Assembly: GCF_024055795.1 (NCBI RefSeq)
Contig: NZ_JAMXMY010000001.1
Span: 930,001-994,000, forward strand
DNA from: Actinoallomurus purpureus
GTDB taxonomy: Bacteria; Actinomycetota; Actinomycetes; Streptosporangiales; Streptosporangiaceae
Length of the DNA stretch: 64,000 nt
Direction: 5' to 3'
Made by a program: the position numbers and the translations under genes. Below the pieces are notes generated by a model. That model had not been told where the DNA came from and did not search any database. It worked only from the letters and a program-made list of their open reading frames with translations. This document shows positions 41,818 to 50,843 of the stretch, one piece after another. The number at the start of each line of letters is the position of its first letter. Within the stretch, counting starts at the first letter, position 1.

Positions 41818-42258
41818 GTGCGCAAGCATGTGCTCGTTCTCGTCGCCGTGGCCGGCCTGGGCCTGGCGGGCTGCGGCAGCGGATCCGCGCATCATGACAA
41901 GGCCGCCGCGTCCGCTCCCGCGAGCGGTGCGGCGGCGGGGATTCCGCTGCCCACCTCCTCACCCCGGGGCGACAGCGACGCCCCCACGTGCACGACCGTC
42001 TCCTACCGGGTCACCGGCGCGGGCGTCGAGGTCGGCGCCCAGGTGGGCAAGACCCCCATCACCCTCAACTTCGAGGCCGATGACGCCGACGACAACCCCG
42101 TGACGGGCGATCCGAAGACCTCGGGCGTCACCTACGCCTTCAAGGGCGGTGACACCCGCCACACCCTGGTGATCAAGGGAGTGCGGTCGCTGAACCACGT
42201 GACCGTCATCGGCCTGGGCACCGACGAGAACGACTCCTGCCGCGCCTACCAGCGCTGA
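41818..42258 (+). CDS. Small secreted lipoprotein, DUF4232-like or unknown
   Basis: GTG 41818 has GGAG 7 bp upstream. The 146-residue product has a lipoprotein signal ending in L-A-G-C near residue 18, a Ser/Ala-rich linker, and a beta-rich C-terminal domain with two cysteines (D-A-P-T-C and N-D-S-C) that may pair. I do not recognise the domain. It should be anchored to the outer face of the membrane. It lies just outside the 43-bp repeat, so it is probably not part of the sugar module. Confidence 0.7.
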   Translation: MRKHVLVLVAVAGLGLAGCGSGSAHHDKAAASAPASGAAAGIPLPTSSPRGDSDAPTCTTVSYRVTGAGVEVGAQVGKTPITLNFEADDADDNPVTGDPKTSGVTYAFKGGDTRHTLVIKGVRSLNHVTVIGLGTDENDSCRAYQR

Positions 42259-42361
42259 CCCGGGCGGCGCCGTTCCCCTCTCCCGATCACGCCGGGAGGG
42301 GGCCGGTGGTCGCCGGCGGTGAAGGCGCTGCGAACTCGGTGGCTCGTCCAGTCGCGGGGCG

Positions 42362-43114
42362 TCAGCGGCGGCCGCGGCCGGTGAACCGGCCCGCCCAGTA
42401 GGCGAAGCCCCACCTGGCGATCCGCAGGAACGCCTCGATCATGATCGCGCGGCTCATCTTGCTGGCGCCGTGGGTGCGCTCGACGAAGCGGATCGGGACC
42501 TCGGTCACCCGCAGGCCGTTGCGCACGGTGCGCAGCGTCAGGTCGACCTGGAAGCAGTAGCCCTGCGACGCGACGCCGTCGATGTCGATCTTCTGCAGGG
42601 TCGTCGCACGGTAGGCGCGGTAGCCGCCGGTCGCGTCGCGCACCGGGATGCCCAGCATGATCCGGGCGTAGATGTTCGCGCCCCGCGAGATGATCTCGCG
42701 GTTCAGCGGCCAGTTCTCCACGGTCCCGCCGCGGATCCACCGGGAGCCGATGACCAGGTCGGCTTCGCCGAGCGCGCTGAGCAGCCGGGGCAGTTCCTCG
42801 GGCTGGTGGGAGCCGTCGGCGTCCATCTCGACGAGCACGTCGAAGCCGTGGTCCATCCCCCAGTTGAAGCCGGCGATGTACGCGGCGCCGAGGCCCTCCT
42901 TGCCGGCGCGGTGCAGGACGTGCACCCGCTCGTCGCCGTCGGCGAGCCCGTCGGCGATCTTCCCGGTGCCGTCGGGGCTGTTGTCGTCGGCGACCAGGAC
43001 GTCGGCCTCGGGCACGGCGGCGCGCACCCGGGCGACGATGCTCTCGATGTTCTCCCGCTCGTTGTACGTCGGGATGATCACGAGCACCCGTCCGATGTCC
43101 TCTGTGTTCAGCAC
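42362..43114 (-). CDS. ppm1: Polyprenol monophosphomannose synthase (Ppm1/Dpm1 glycosyltransferase)
   Basis: The 250-residue GT-A enzyme transfers mannose from GDP-mannose to polyprenyl phosphate for lipoglycan and protein mannosylation. It shows the GT2 start [20 protein letters not shown], the metal motif E-M-D-A-D-G-S-H, and the C-terminal G-A-S-K-M-S. It starts at GTG 43114, 3 bp after the lnt stop. In mycobacteria the two activities are fused in one protein; here they are separate, coupled genes. Confidence 0.93.
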   Translation of the reverse strand: MLNTEDIGRVLVIIPTYNERENIESIVARVRAAVPEADVLVADDNSPDGTGKIADGLADGDERVHVLHRAGKEGLGAAYIAGFNWGMDHGFDVLVEMDADGSHQPEELPRLLSALGEADLVIGSRWIRGGTVENWPLNREIISRGANIYARIMLGIPVRDATGGYRAYRATTLQKIDIDGVASQGYCFQVDLTLRTVRNGLRVTEVPIRFVERTHGASKMSRAIMIEAFLRIARWGFAYWAGRFTGRGRR

Positions 43115-43117
43115 CGG

Positions 43118-44782
43118 TCAGGCCCCCCTGCTCGTCCGTGTCCGCCAGGCGGCGGCGACCGCGGCCGCGAGTCCCAGCAGCGCCAGCACCCACTCGGGTG
43201 CGGCGCCCAAGTGATCAGTAAGCGTACGCGAGGTGCGCAGCGGCACGCGCCGCACCTGGAGATCCGGTGTGAATTCCTTTGACTGCGCCAGAACCCGGCC
43301 GTCCGGCGCGATTATGCCGCTGATCCCGCTCGTGGAGGCCACGAGCATGCTGCGGCCGTGTTCGACCGCGCGCAGCCGCGACATCGCGAACTGCTGGGGG
43401 GGCAGGCTCGTGCGCCCGAAGGTCGCGTTGTTGGTCTGCACGACGAGCAGCGGGGCGTCCGCGACATCCCGCACGATCCCGTCGTAAGCAACCTCGAAAC
43501 AGATGACATCACCGATTTTCACCGGACCGAGCTGAAGGGATCCGCGTGAACGGCCCTTGACGAACTCCCCAACCCGGTCGAAACGCGTGATGAGCTTTCG
43601 CAGCACGCCCCGGAAGATCGGGATGTACTCGCCGAACGGCAGCGGGTGGCGTTTGACGTAGTAGGCGCCGGGGCCCTTCGCCGGGTCCCACACGATCCCG
43701 CGGTTCTCCACGTGCTCGCCGTCGCCCGCGTCGATGACGGCGCCGACCAGGACGGGCACGCCGATGTCGCGGACGGCCGCGTCGATCACCCCGCGGGCCT
43801 GGGCGTCGGCGTAGGGGTCCAGGTCACTGGAGTTCTCCGGCCAGATGACCAGGTCGGGTCGCGCCAGTTTGCCGGCGCGGACCTGCTCGGCCAGCCGGTG
43901 GGTCTCGCGGGCGTGGTTGTTGAGCACGGCCTGGCGCTGGCCGAGGAAGTCCAGGCCGACCTGGGGCACGTTGCCCTGGACGACCGCGACGGTCACCGCC
44001 CGGCCACCGGTCGGACGGGGCACGAACACACCGATCAACCCGAGGGCGAGCACACCGGCCAGCGCCAGGGCCGCCCAGCGGACCGGGCGGCCTGCGGGCG
44101 GGCCCGGCTCGGCGGTCACGGCGGCTCCCTCGGGCCCGGCACCGTCCGCCGCGGCGACCGCGTCCTCCTCGGGCTCCGTGGCCGTGGTCCGGCGCCGCCA
44201 CAGGAGCAGGACCGCCGCGGCCAGGAGCCCGCCGGTGAGCGCGGTGACGAAGCTGAGCAGCGGCGCCCCGCCCACCGAGGCGTAGCCGGTGAAGGGAGAG
44301 GCGCTCTGGCTGAACGCCAGCCGGGCCCAGGGGAAGCCGCCGAACGGCACGCGGCCGCGAATGAACTCCTCGGTGATCCACGCGGCGGCCGTCCATACGG
44401 GCCAGCCCCGCAGCCGGGTCACCAGCGCCAGGCCGGCGCCCAGCAGCGCGAAGTACAGCGCCTCGAAGATGCTGAGGGCGATCCAGGCGTCGAGGCCGAC
44501 GGGCCGCAGTCCCTCGAACGTCGGGAAGCAGAACGCCAGCCCGAACAGCATGCCGAGCCCGGCACCGCGCCGCCAGGTGCGGCCGCGCAGCAGCAGGGCG
44601 AGCAGGGCGGTGGCGACGGGTGCCAGCGGCCACCACCCGATCGGCGGGAACGCCGCGGCCAGCAGCAGACCGGCCGCCACCACGCCCGCCGGGCGCGGTA
44701 GCCAGGCCGGAACTCGCGACGCCCGGTCGCGTTCGGCGACGCCGGGGGTCTTCTCGGCGAGCATCTCCTGCGCCACCAGCAC
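43118..44782 (-). CDS. lnt: Apolipoprotein N-acyltransferase
   Basis: The 554-residue product has an N-terminal block of about six membrane helices (about 25-230) and an extracytoplasmic nitrilase-like domain. The catalytic triad is visible: Glu in W-P-E-N-S-S, Lys in V-K-R-H-P-L-P-F-G-E-Y, and Cys in D-V-I-C-F-E-V. It N-acylates lipoproteins after signal cleavage. GTG 44782 is the longest start; GTG 44776 is better spaced from AGGAG. The gene forms an operon with ppm1, which mirrors the mycobacterial Lnt-Ppm1 fusion. Confidence 0.92.
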   Translation of the reverse strand: MLVAQEMLAEKTPGVAERDRASRVPAWLPRPAGVVAAGLLLAAAFPPIGWWPLAPVATALLALLLRGRTWRRGAGLGMLFGLAFCFPTFEGLRPVGLDAWIALSIFEALYFALLGAGLALVTRLRGWPVWTAAAWITEEFIRGRVPFGGFPWARLAFSQSASPFTGYASVGGAPLLSFVTALTGGLLAAAVLLLWRRRTTATEPEEDAVAAADGAGPEGAAVTAEPGPPAGRPVRWAALALAGVLALGLIGVFVPRPTGGRAVTVAVVQGNVPQVGLDFLGQRQAVLNNHARETHRLAEQVRAGKLARPDLVIWPENSSDLDPYADAQARGVIDAAVRDIGVPVLVGAVIDAGDGEHVENRGIVWDPAKGPGAYYVKRHPLPFGEYIPIFRGVLRKLITRFDRVGEFVKGRSRGSLQLGPVKIGDVICFEVAYDGIVRDVADAPLLVVQTNNATFGRTSLPPQQFAMSRLRAVEHGRSMLVASTSGISGIIAPDGRVLAQSKEFTPDLQVRRVPLRTSRTLTDHLGAAPEWVLALLGLAAAVAAAWRTRTSRGA

Positions 44783-45377
44783 TCCTCATCAGGTCCGACC
44801 GTCTACGGAACGCTACCCGCCGCCGGTGACCGGGACGGAATACGGGCAGCCCGCTTTGGATGGATGATCCCACTTTCGGGGACGAGTCGCACCGGTCGGG
44901 AATCAGGTGACTCGAGAAGCCGACGATCCGGGAACGCGAAGGTCGGGCGTGAGGGGCGAATGCGGCCCTGGACACGGAAGAGGACCCGGGCGCTCCCTTC
45001 GAACCGGACCCGTCTCGTCGGCGGCGAGCGCGTAGTCCGTTGTCTGATGGGTGCCCAGGCCCTTACCGAGTTCCACCCCCCGCCGGCCGGAGTGCTCCGG
45101 CCTCGGGCGGACGCGTGATCGTGCGTCTGGTACGGACGACGGATGGATGCCTGAGCCGACGCGTGCTCGCAACCCCCGTCGCGGCGCAAGATTCGCGGCG
45201 CCCCGGTCGGCCGACCGGTCAGTCCTGCGGTGGACGTTCAGGCAACCTATCGAGATCCGTAGCGATGTCAAGGTGCCCACGACCTGCGGATTGCCGCATT
45301 TCCGCAGGTCAACGGGGCCGTGACAGCTCCCGGAAATCCCCGGGATCGAGGCCGTTCATCGCGTGTCGGTCAGCCGG
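44783..45377. other. Gene-free stretch upstream of lnt
   Basis: About 590 bp between lnt and the 3' end of kal. Short ORFs on both strands (for example 44803-45189 minus) have no recognisable product or good ribosome site. The lnt promoter must lie here; nothing else is supported. Confidence 0.5.
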
Positions 45378-45782
45378 TCACGTACCGGCGTGCGGTAGGA
45401 CGACCGTTCCGGTGGCGGTGACGACGACGAGGGGCTCGGGCAGCACCTCGGCGGCCGACGGCCCCTTGTCCGGGCGCGCCCGGCACACGACGCGCGCCTC
45501 GAACGCCAGAGTGCGGCTGCGGCGGCCCGCGCGGATGACCGTCGCGGTCGCCTCCAGGACGTCCCCCGCGTTGACGGGGGCGCGGAACTGCACGTCGTCG
45601 TAGGAGGCGAACAGGCCCTCGTCCCCGCCGGCGCGGACGCACACCTCGGTCGCGACGTCCCCGAACATGCCCAGGACGTACGCGCCGTCGACGAGGTTCC
45701 CGCCGTAGTGGGCGTGCGCGTAGGGGACGTACCGGCGGTGGGTGACGGTGAGGCCGACGCGCGGGTCCGGTTCGGCGGTCAT
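45378..45782 (-). CDS. kal: 3-aminobutyryl-CoA ammonia lyase (hotdog fold)
   Basis: The 134-residue product matches the small Kal enzymes of lysine fermentation, which deaminate 3-aminobutyryl-CoA to crotonyl-CoA. Visible features are the H-A-H-Y-G-G-N-L-V-D-G-A-Y segment, F-G-D-V-A-T-E, and S-Y-D-D-V-Q-F-R-A-P-V of hotdog proteins. GGAGG precedes ATG 45782. It is last in a leftward operon after kdd, kamD and kamE, which supports the assignment over a generic thioesterase. Confidence 0.85.
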   Translation of the reverse strand: MTAEPDPRVGLTVTHRRYVPYAHAHYGGNLVDGAYVLGMFGDVATEVCVRAGGDEGLFASYDDVQFRAPVNAGDVLEATATVIRAGRRSRTLAFEARVVCRARPDKGPSAAEVLPEPLVVVTATGTVVLPHAGT

Positions 45783-45846
45783 GCGACCTCCTTCGTCGGA
45801 GAAGTGACCAGAGGTGCTGTGCTCATGATTCGCTCGCTCCGCTCGC

Positions 45847-46671
45847 TCATGTGCTCTCCGTGGGGTCCTCGGGGGTCCAGTTGGGCAACAGGGCGTGCAC
45901 GAGGTAGCTCGCGACCTCGCCGGGAGTCGTGCCCTTGCCGAAGATACGGTCGACGCCGAGCTCCTGCTCGGTGACCGTGTCGAAGCGCGGGCCGCCCGCG
46001 ATGAGCAGCGGCCGGCCCATGCCGGGCCCGACCGCCGTCGGGTACGCGGCGTGGAAGGCGGCCGCCATCTGCTTGGTGTTGTGGATGTGGGCGTTCTTCT
46101 GGGTGACGACCTGAGAGACGAGCACGGCGTCGGCGTTCTCGGCCTTGGCCCGCTCGACGAGCTCCTCGACGGTCACCTGCGCACCCATGTTGATCACCTG
46201 GATCTCGCGGTGGTACTCCAGGCCCTTCTCCCCCGCGAACCCCTTGACGTTCAGGATCGCGTCGATACCGACCGTGTGCGCGTCGGTGCCGATACAGGCC
46301 CCGACGACGACCATGCGGCGGTTCAGGACGGTGCGGATGGCCAGGTCGATCTCCTTGGCCGACAGCAGCGGGTACTCCCGGCCCTCGGGCACCTCGATGC
46401 CCACGTAGTCGATAAGGTGGTTGACCTTCCCGTACACGATGAAGAACGTGAAGTTCGGCCCCATCGCCTTGGAATGCACCACGCTGGCCGGATCCAGCCC
46501 CATCTTCCCGGCCAGTTGCAGGGCGGCCAGCTCGGCGCGCCGCCCGGAGGGCACGGGCAGCGTGAACGACAGCTGCACCATCGCGTCACCGGTCGTGTCG
46601 CCGTACGGCCGGATGATCGATGGCAGGTCCTGCGCGGCGGTCAGGTCGGTCGTCGACTCGTGCGGTCTCAA
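45847..46671 (-). CDS. kamE: Beta-lysine 5,6-aminomutase, beta (B12-binding) subunit
   Basis: The 274-residue product has the base-off cobalamin motif G-T-D-A-H-T-V-G (DxHxxG) with a downstream G-G-P nucleotide-loop, and an N-terminal segment with H-S-K-A-M-G-P that includes the region where family members hold PLP. With KamD it moves the terminal amino group of beta-lysine to give 3,5-diaminohexanoate. The TTG start at 46671 overlaps the kamD stop (TTGA), ensuring coupled translation. Confidence 0.93.
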   Translation of the reverse strand: MRPHESTTDLTAAQDLPSIIRPYGDTTGDAMVQLSFTLPVPSGRRAELAALQLAGKMGLDPASVVHSKAMGPNFTFFIVYGKVNHLIDYVGIEVPEGREYPLLSAKEIDLAIRTVLNRRMVVVGACIGTDAHTVGIDAILNVKGFAGEKGLEYHREIQVINMGAQVTVEELVERAKAENADAVLVSQVVTQKNAHIHNTKQMAAAFHAAYPTAVGPGMGRPLLIAGGPRFDTVTEQELGVDRIFGKGTTPGEVASYLVHALLPNWTPEDPTEST

Positions 46672-48263
46672 TCTGTGCTCCCTGCGGGCGTCGGCACGGC
46701 GGTGGCGTGCGGGTCCTGCGACTCCAGGATCTCGGTGACCGGGTTGAAGTAGCCGTCGGCGCGCTCGACGACGCCGTCCAGGCCCTTGCCGCCGTCGGCG
46801 GGCCGCCGGGTCACCCCGAACGTCCCGTCGGCGATCGCGGCCAGCAGCGTGTCATCACAGATCCGCTCGAGCAGGTCGACGGACTCGGACAGCACCTGCT
46901 GGGCGCGCTGGACGATGAATCCGTCCGGGCGCGGGACGAAGTCCTCGGCGAGCGCGCCGCAGGCGTCCCGCACGTACCGCACGTTCTCCAGGGCCAGGTC
47001 GCGGTCGGACAGCCAGGGCGTGTGGATGCCCTCGGTCATCATGCCGATCAGGATGATCGACTGGCCGGTCATCACGCCGGCGAGGTTGAAGAACGCGTCG
47101 AGCAGGTAGCCGGCGAAGACGTTTCCGGTCATGTGCTTGGTCGGCGGCATGTACTTCAGCGGCGCGTCCGGGAACAGCTCGCGTACGAGCTGGGCGTGGG
47201 CGAGCTCCAGGCGGAACGACTCGGGGATCGCCGGGTTGATCTCGAAGGCGTGCCCGAGGCCGAGCTGCCAGTCGGCCAGGCCCGCCTCCTTGCCGAACCG
47301 CTCGTTCAGCAGCTGGCTGACGATGACGGTGTGGGCCGCGTCGACGGCGTCGGCGGTGGTCAGGTAGTTGTCCTCGCCCGTGTTGATCACGATGCCGGCG
47401 CGGGCGTGGATCTGGCGGGAGAACCGCTGGTCGATGAAGGTGCGCCGCGGGTTGATGTCGCGGAAGATGATGCCGTACATGCAGTCGTTGAGCATCATGT
47501 CGAGCCGTTCGAGCCCGGCGAGCGTGGCGATCTCGGGCATGCACAGCCCCGAGGCGTAGTTGGTGAGCCGCACGTACCGGCCGAGCTCGCGTGAGACGTC
47601 GTCGAGCGCGCCGCGCATGAGCCGGAAGTTCTCCTGGGTGGCGTACGTCCCGGCGTAACCCTCGCGGGTGGCGCCCTCGGGCACGTAGTCCAGCAGCGAC
47701 TGCCCGGTGGAACGGATCACCGCGACGACGTCGGCGCCCTCGCGGGCGGCTGCCTGCGCCTGCGGGATGTCCTCGTAGATGTCGCCGGTGGCCACGATCA
47801 GGTAGATCCACGGCTGGCGGGGGTCGCCGGTCTCGCGCAGCATCACGTCGCGTTCGGCGCGGCGCGCGTCGATGCGGCCGACGCCCCGCCGGGCCGCGGC
47901 GCGGGCCAGTTCGGCGGCCGCGCCGGCGTCGCCGCCGGCCGGCAGGCGGAACGTCACCGCTCCCAGCGACGCCGCCCGCGCCAGGCCGCCCAGGTCGGCG
48001 TACGGCTCGCGCGCCAAGGCGTCGAAGACCGGCAGCGCCACCCCGTGCTCGAGGCCCACCTGGTCGCGTACGGCGTCGACGAGGTGGTTGACCCAGGGCA
48101 GCCCGTCGGAGTCTGCGCCGGTCAGGCCGGCCAGCCGCAACTGCGCGCGCTCCACCGACACGGTCGTGTGGGTGCGGGCCATCTCGATCACCGGCCGGGC
48201 GGCGCGCTCGGCCAGCGCTCGTGCCTTGCGCACCACGCTCGGGTCCAGATCCAGTTTCGTCAT
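46668..48263 (-). CDS. kamD: Beta-lysine 5,6-aminomutase, alpha subunit
   Basis: The 531-residue product matches the TIM-barrel catalytic subunit of D-lysine/beta-lysine 5,6-aminomutase. Family segments include S-T-G-Q-S-L-L-D-Y-V-P-E-G-A-T, N-Y-A-S-G-L-C-M-P-E-I-A and M-P-P-T-K-H-M-T-G-N. The length agrees with clostridial KamD. ATG 48263 overlaps the kdd stop (ATGA). The enzyme needs adenosylcobalamin and PLP, so the host must make or import B12. The reactivation factors KamB and KamC are not in the window. Confidence 0.94.
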   Translation of the reverse strand: MTKLDLDPSVVRKARALAERAARPVIEMARTHTTVSVERAQLRLAGLTGADSDGLPWVNHLVDAVRDQVGLEHGVALPVFDALAREPYADLGGLARAASLGAVTFRLPAGGDAGAAAELARAAARRGVGRIDARRAERDVMLRETGDPRQPWIYLIVATGDIYEDIPQAQAAAREGADVVAVIRSTGQSLLDYVPEGATREGYAGTYATQENFRLMRGALDDVSRELGRYVRLTNYASGLCMPEIATLAGLERLDMMLNDCMYGIIFRDINPRRTFIDQRFSRQIHARAGIVINTGEDNYLTTADAVDAAHTVIVSQLLNERFGKEAGLADWQLGLGHAFEINPAIPESFRLELAHAQLVRELFPDAPLKYMPPTKHMTGNVFAGYLLDAFFNLAGVMTGQSIILIGMMTEGIHTPWLSDRDLALENVRYVRDACGALAEDFVPRPDGFIVQRAQQVLSESVDLLERICDDTLLAAIADGTFGVTRRPADGGKGLDGVVERADGYFNPVTEILESQDPHATAVPTPAGSTD

Positions 48264-49282
48264 TCCGTCTCCACCCGCTCCTGGAACATCTTCAGCAGGG
48301 TCGGCTCGGCGCGCAGCAGGTCCAGGGCCAGCTCCGCGTGACCGGGGACGTACCCGTTCCCGATCAGCATGGTCACATCGGCCGCCAGCCCCTCGGCGCC
48401 GAGCGCCGCCGCCGAGAACGACGTGGCCATCGAGAAGAAGATCACGGTTCCGCCGGAGGCGGTGGCCAGGATCGCGCCGTGCTCGCAGCCGGGCACGTCC
48501 ACGCACACGACCGTGACGTCGGCGCCGTCGCCGACGGCCTCGGCGAGCGCGATCGGGTCGCGGGCGTCGGCGAGCACGACCTCGTCGGCCAGGCCGGAGG
48601 CGCGCAGCCGCGCGGCCTCGGTCTCGTTCGGCACCACGCCGACGGTCCGCTTGGCGCCGGCGCGGCGGGCGGCTGCCAGGGACAGCGAACCGCTCTTGCC
48701 CGCGGCGCCCACCACCGCCACGGTCGGTGAGGCGTACGAGCCGACGACGCGGGAGGTCAGGGCCGGTGCGCCGCACACGTCGAGCACGGCCAGGGACAAC
48801 TCGGGCGGCAGGTCGGCGGGCAGCTCGGCGGCGATCGAGCGGGCGAACAGGATCGCGTGCCCGTCCGTGGGCACCTGCTCGCTCCGCCCGTCCCAGCGGG
48901 CCAGGCCGTCGTCGACGCGCAGCGGGGTAAGGGTGAGCGAGACCAGGGTGGCGACGCGCATCCCGGGCCGCAGGCCGAGCGGGGACCGGGCGCCGACCTC
49001 GTCGACGACCCCGATGAGCATGCCGCCCGAACCGGTCACCGGATTGTGCATCTTCCCGCGCGTCCGGATGATCTCGGCGACCTCGGCGCGGATCCGGTCG
49101 GGGTCGCCCCCGTGCGCGGTGTGCAGCTGCCGGTACGAGGCGGCGTCCAGGTTGAGCCGCTCGACCCGCACCCGTACCTCGTCGTCGCGGATGCGCGGGT
49201 CGGTGTCAAGGCGGTCGGCCGCCTGCGGCAGCACGCCCGGCGGCTCGGCGACCCGGTGCATACCCACCGGAGAACTTCTCAT
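48260..49282 (-). CDS. kdd: L-erythro-3,5-diaminohexanoate dehydrogenase
   Basis: The 340-residue product has the Kdd pattern: an N-terminal catalytic part (N-L-D-A-A-S-Y-R-Q, G-K-M-H-N-P-V-T-G-S-G-G), and a Rossmann fold with V-V-G-A-A-G-K-S-G. It oxidatively deaminates 3,5-diaminohexanoate to 5-amino-3-oxohexanoate. It is first in the leftward kam operon. Its promoter region is shared with divergent kamA and holds a perfect palindrome. Confidence 0.92.
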   Translation of the reverse strand: MRSSPVGMHRVAEPPGVLPQAADRLDTDPRIRDDEVRVRVERLNLDAASYRQLHTAHGGDPDRIRAEVAEIIRTRGKMHNPVTGSGGMLIGVVDEVGARSPLGLRPGMRVATLVSLTLTPLRVDDGLARWDGRSEQVPTDGHAILFARSIAAELPADLPPELSLAVLDVCGAPALTSRVVGSYASPTVAVVGAAGKSGSLSLAAARRAGAKRTVGVVPNETEAARLRASGLADEVVLADARDPIALAEAVGDGADVTVVCVDVPGCEHGAILATASGGTVIFFSMATSFSAAALGAEGLAADVTMLIGNGYVPGHAELALDLLRAEPTLLKMFQERVETE

Positions 49283-49325
49283 CCCTCACCTCGCTGATGG
49301 AAAATCTTCCGACTACTCTTGGCCC

Positions 49326-49344
49326 TACGAGAATATTTCTCGTA
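49326..49344. promoter_or_regulatory. Perfect palindromic operator between kdd and kamA
   Basis: TACGAGAA-TAT-TTCTCGTA is a perfect 19-bp inverted repeat in the 73-bp kdd/kamA gap. It ends 11 bp before the kamA ATG. AT-rich DNA around it suggests overlapping promoters. It is placed to control both arms of the lysine pathway; the regulator gene is not adjacent. Confidence 0.7.
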
Positions 49345-49355
49345 TCGTCAGGCTA

Positions 49356-50819
49356 ATGCAAGAGTTCATCCTGGAGGACATTGTGACCGCTGTGGCCGAG
49401 GAGTCCGCGTCGGCGCCCGGAGGGCACCCGCAGCCGTACGCCTACCGTCATCGCGAGCTCGTCGAGCCCGACTGGCGTCGCCTCCCCGGCTGGCGTGACG
49501 TCACAGCCGCGGAGTGGGAGTCCGCGCAGTGGCAGCGTGCGCACTGTGTGAAGAACATCCGCCAGCTGCGTCAGGTGATGGGCGACCTGCTGAGCGAGGA
49601 CTTCTACGCCGACCTCGAGCGCGACCAGCGTGAGCGGGCGACGATGTCGATGCTCGTGCCGCCACAGATGCTGAACACGATGGACGTGAGCGGGGCGGAG
49701 GCGTTCTACGCCGACCCGGTGCGCCGCTACATGCTGCCCGTGTTCAGTGATCGGCGCACCGACTGGCCCTCCCACCCCGTCGCCAGCCGCGACTCGCTGC
49801 ACGAGGCGGAGATGTGGGCGGCGGAGGGCCTCACCCACCGCTACCCCACCAAGGTCCTCGCCGAGCTGCTGCCCACCTGCCCGCAGTACTGCGGCCACTG
49901 CACCCGCATGGACCTGGTCGGCAACTCCACCCCGCAGATCGACAAGCACCGCTTCACGCTCAAGCAGCCCGACCGGGTCGAGGCGATGCTGGACTACCTG
50001 CGCCGCACCCCGCAGGTCCGCGACGTCGTCGTCTCCGGCGGCGACGTGGCCAACATGCCGTGGGCGCGCCTGGAGTCCTTCGTCGACCGGCTGCTGGACA
50101 TCGACAACATCCGCGACATCCGCCTGGCCACCAAGGCGCTGATGGGCCTGCCCCAGCACTGGCTGCAGGACGACGTACGCGCCGGCGTCGAGCGCCTGGC
50201 CATCAAGGCGCGGGCGCGCGGCGCGCAGCTGGCCATCCACACGCACGTCAACGCCGCCCAGTCGATGACCCCCCTCGTGGCCAAGGCCGCGCGGGCCATG
50301 CTGGACGCCGGAGTGCGCGACGTGCGCAACCAGGGCGTGCTGCTGCACGGCGTCAACACCACCGTCGAGCAGCTCCTCGACCTCTGCTTCGCGCTGCAGG
50401 ACAACGGCGTGCTGCCCTACTACTTCTACCTGTGCGACATGATCCCGTTCAGCGAGCACTGGCGGCTGCCGCTGGGCGAGGCCCAGCGGCTCCAGCACGG
50501 GATCATGGGCTACCTGCCCGGCTTCGCCACACCCCGGATCGTCTGCGACGTCCCGTACGTCGGCAAGCGCTGGGTGCACCAGGTCGCCGAGTACGACACC
50601 GAGCGCGGCATCTCCTACTGGACGAAGAACTACCGGACCGCCCTGGAGAGCGACGACCCGGACGCGCTGAACCGGCGCTACGAGTACTACGACCCGATCC
50701 ACACCCTGTCCAAGGCCGGGCAGGCCTGGTGGCGCGAGCACGCCCGCGAGGTCCCCGGCAAGGCCGCCGACCTGGCCGCCGCCAGCCGCACGGCCTCCGA
50801 GGCGCTCCTCAGCGACTGA
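49356..50819 (+). CDS. kamA: Lysine 2,3-aminomutase, radical SAM
   Basis: The 487-residue product has the radical-SAM cluster motif C-P-Q-Y-C-G-H-C (CxxxCxxC) near residue 175, preceded by the family segments R-E-L-V-E-P-D-W-R and V-K-N-I-R-Q-L. It isomerises L-lysine to beta-lysine with PLP. The usual P-G-G-G-G-K PLP-lysine motif is replaced by D-V-P-Y-V-G-K-R-W, so it belongs to a divergent subgroup and activity on lysine is inferred from the neighbours. The ATG at 49356 would be nearly leaderless; GTG 49383 has GGAGG 5 bp upstream and is a real alternative. It is divergent from kdd-kamD-kamE-kal. Confidence 0.88.
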   Translation: MQEFILEDIVTAVAEESASAPGGHPQPYAYRHRELVEPDWRRLPGWRDVTAAEWESAQWQRAHCVKNIRQLRQVMGDLLSEDFYADLERDQRERATMSMLVPPQMLNTMDVSGAEAFYADPVRRYMLPVFSDRRTDWPSHPVASRDSLHEAEMWAAEGLTHRYPTKVLAELLPTCPQYCGHCTRMDLVGNSTPQIDKHRFTLKQPDRVEAMLDYLRRTPQVRDVVVSGGDVANMPWARLESFVDRLLDIDNIRDIRLATKALMGLPQHWLQDDVRAGVERLAIKARARGAQLAIHTHVNAAQSMTPLVAKAARAMLDAGVRDVRNQGVLLHGVNTTVEQLLDLCFALQDNGVLPYYFYLCDMIPFSEHWRLPLGEAQRLQHGIMGYLPGFATPRIVCDVPYVGKRWVHQVAEYDTERGISYWTKNYRTALESDDPDALNRRYEYYDPIHTLSKAGQAWWREHAREVPGKAADLAAASRTASEALLSD

Positions 50820-50843
50820 CCGGGGCCCCACGGGGGCGGGCCC

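Noticed and set aside
40486-41895. N-terminal extension of the dehydrogenase frame to 41895
   Set aside because: Antisense to the GH-A hydrolase; the true start at 40485 has a GGAGG site.
46855-47811. 318-codon ORF within kamD
   Set aside because: Arg-rich out-of-frame reading of kamD.
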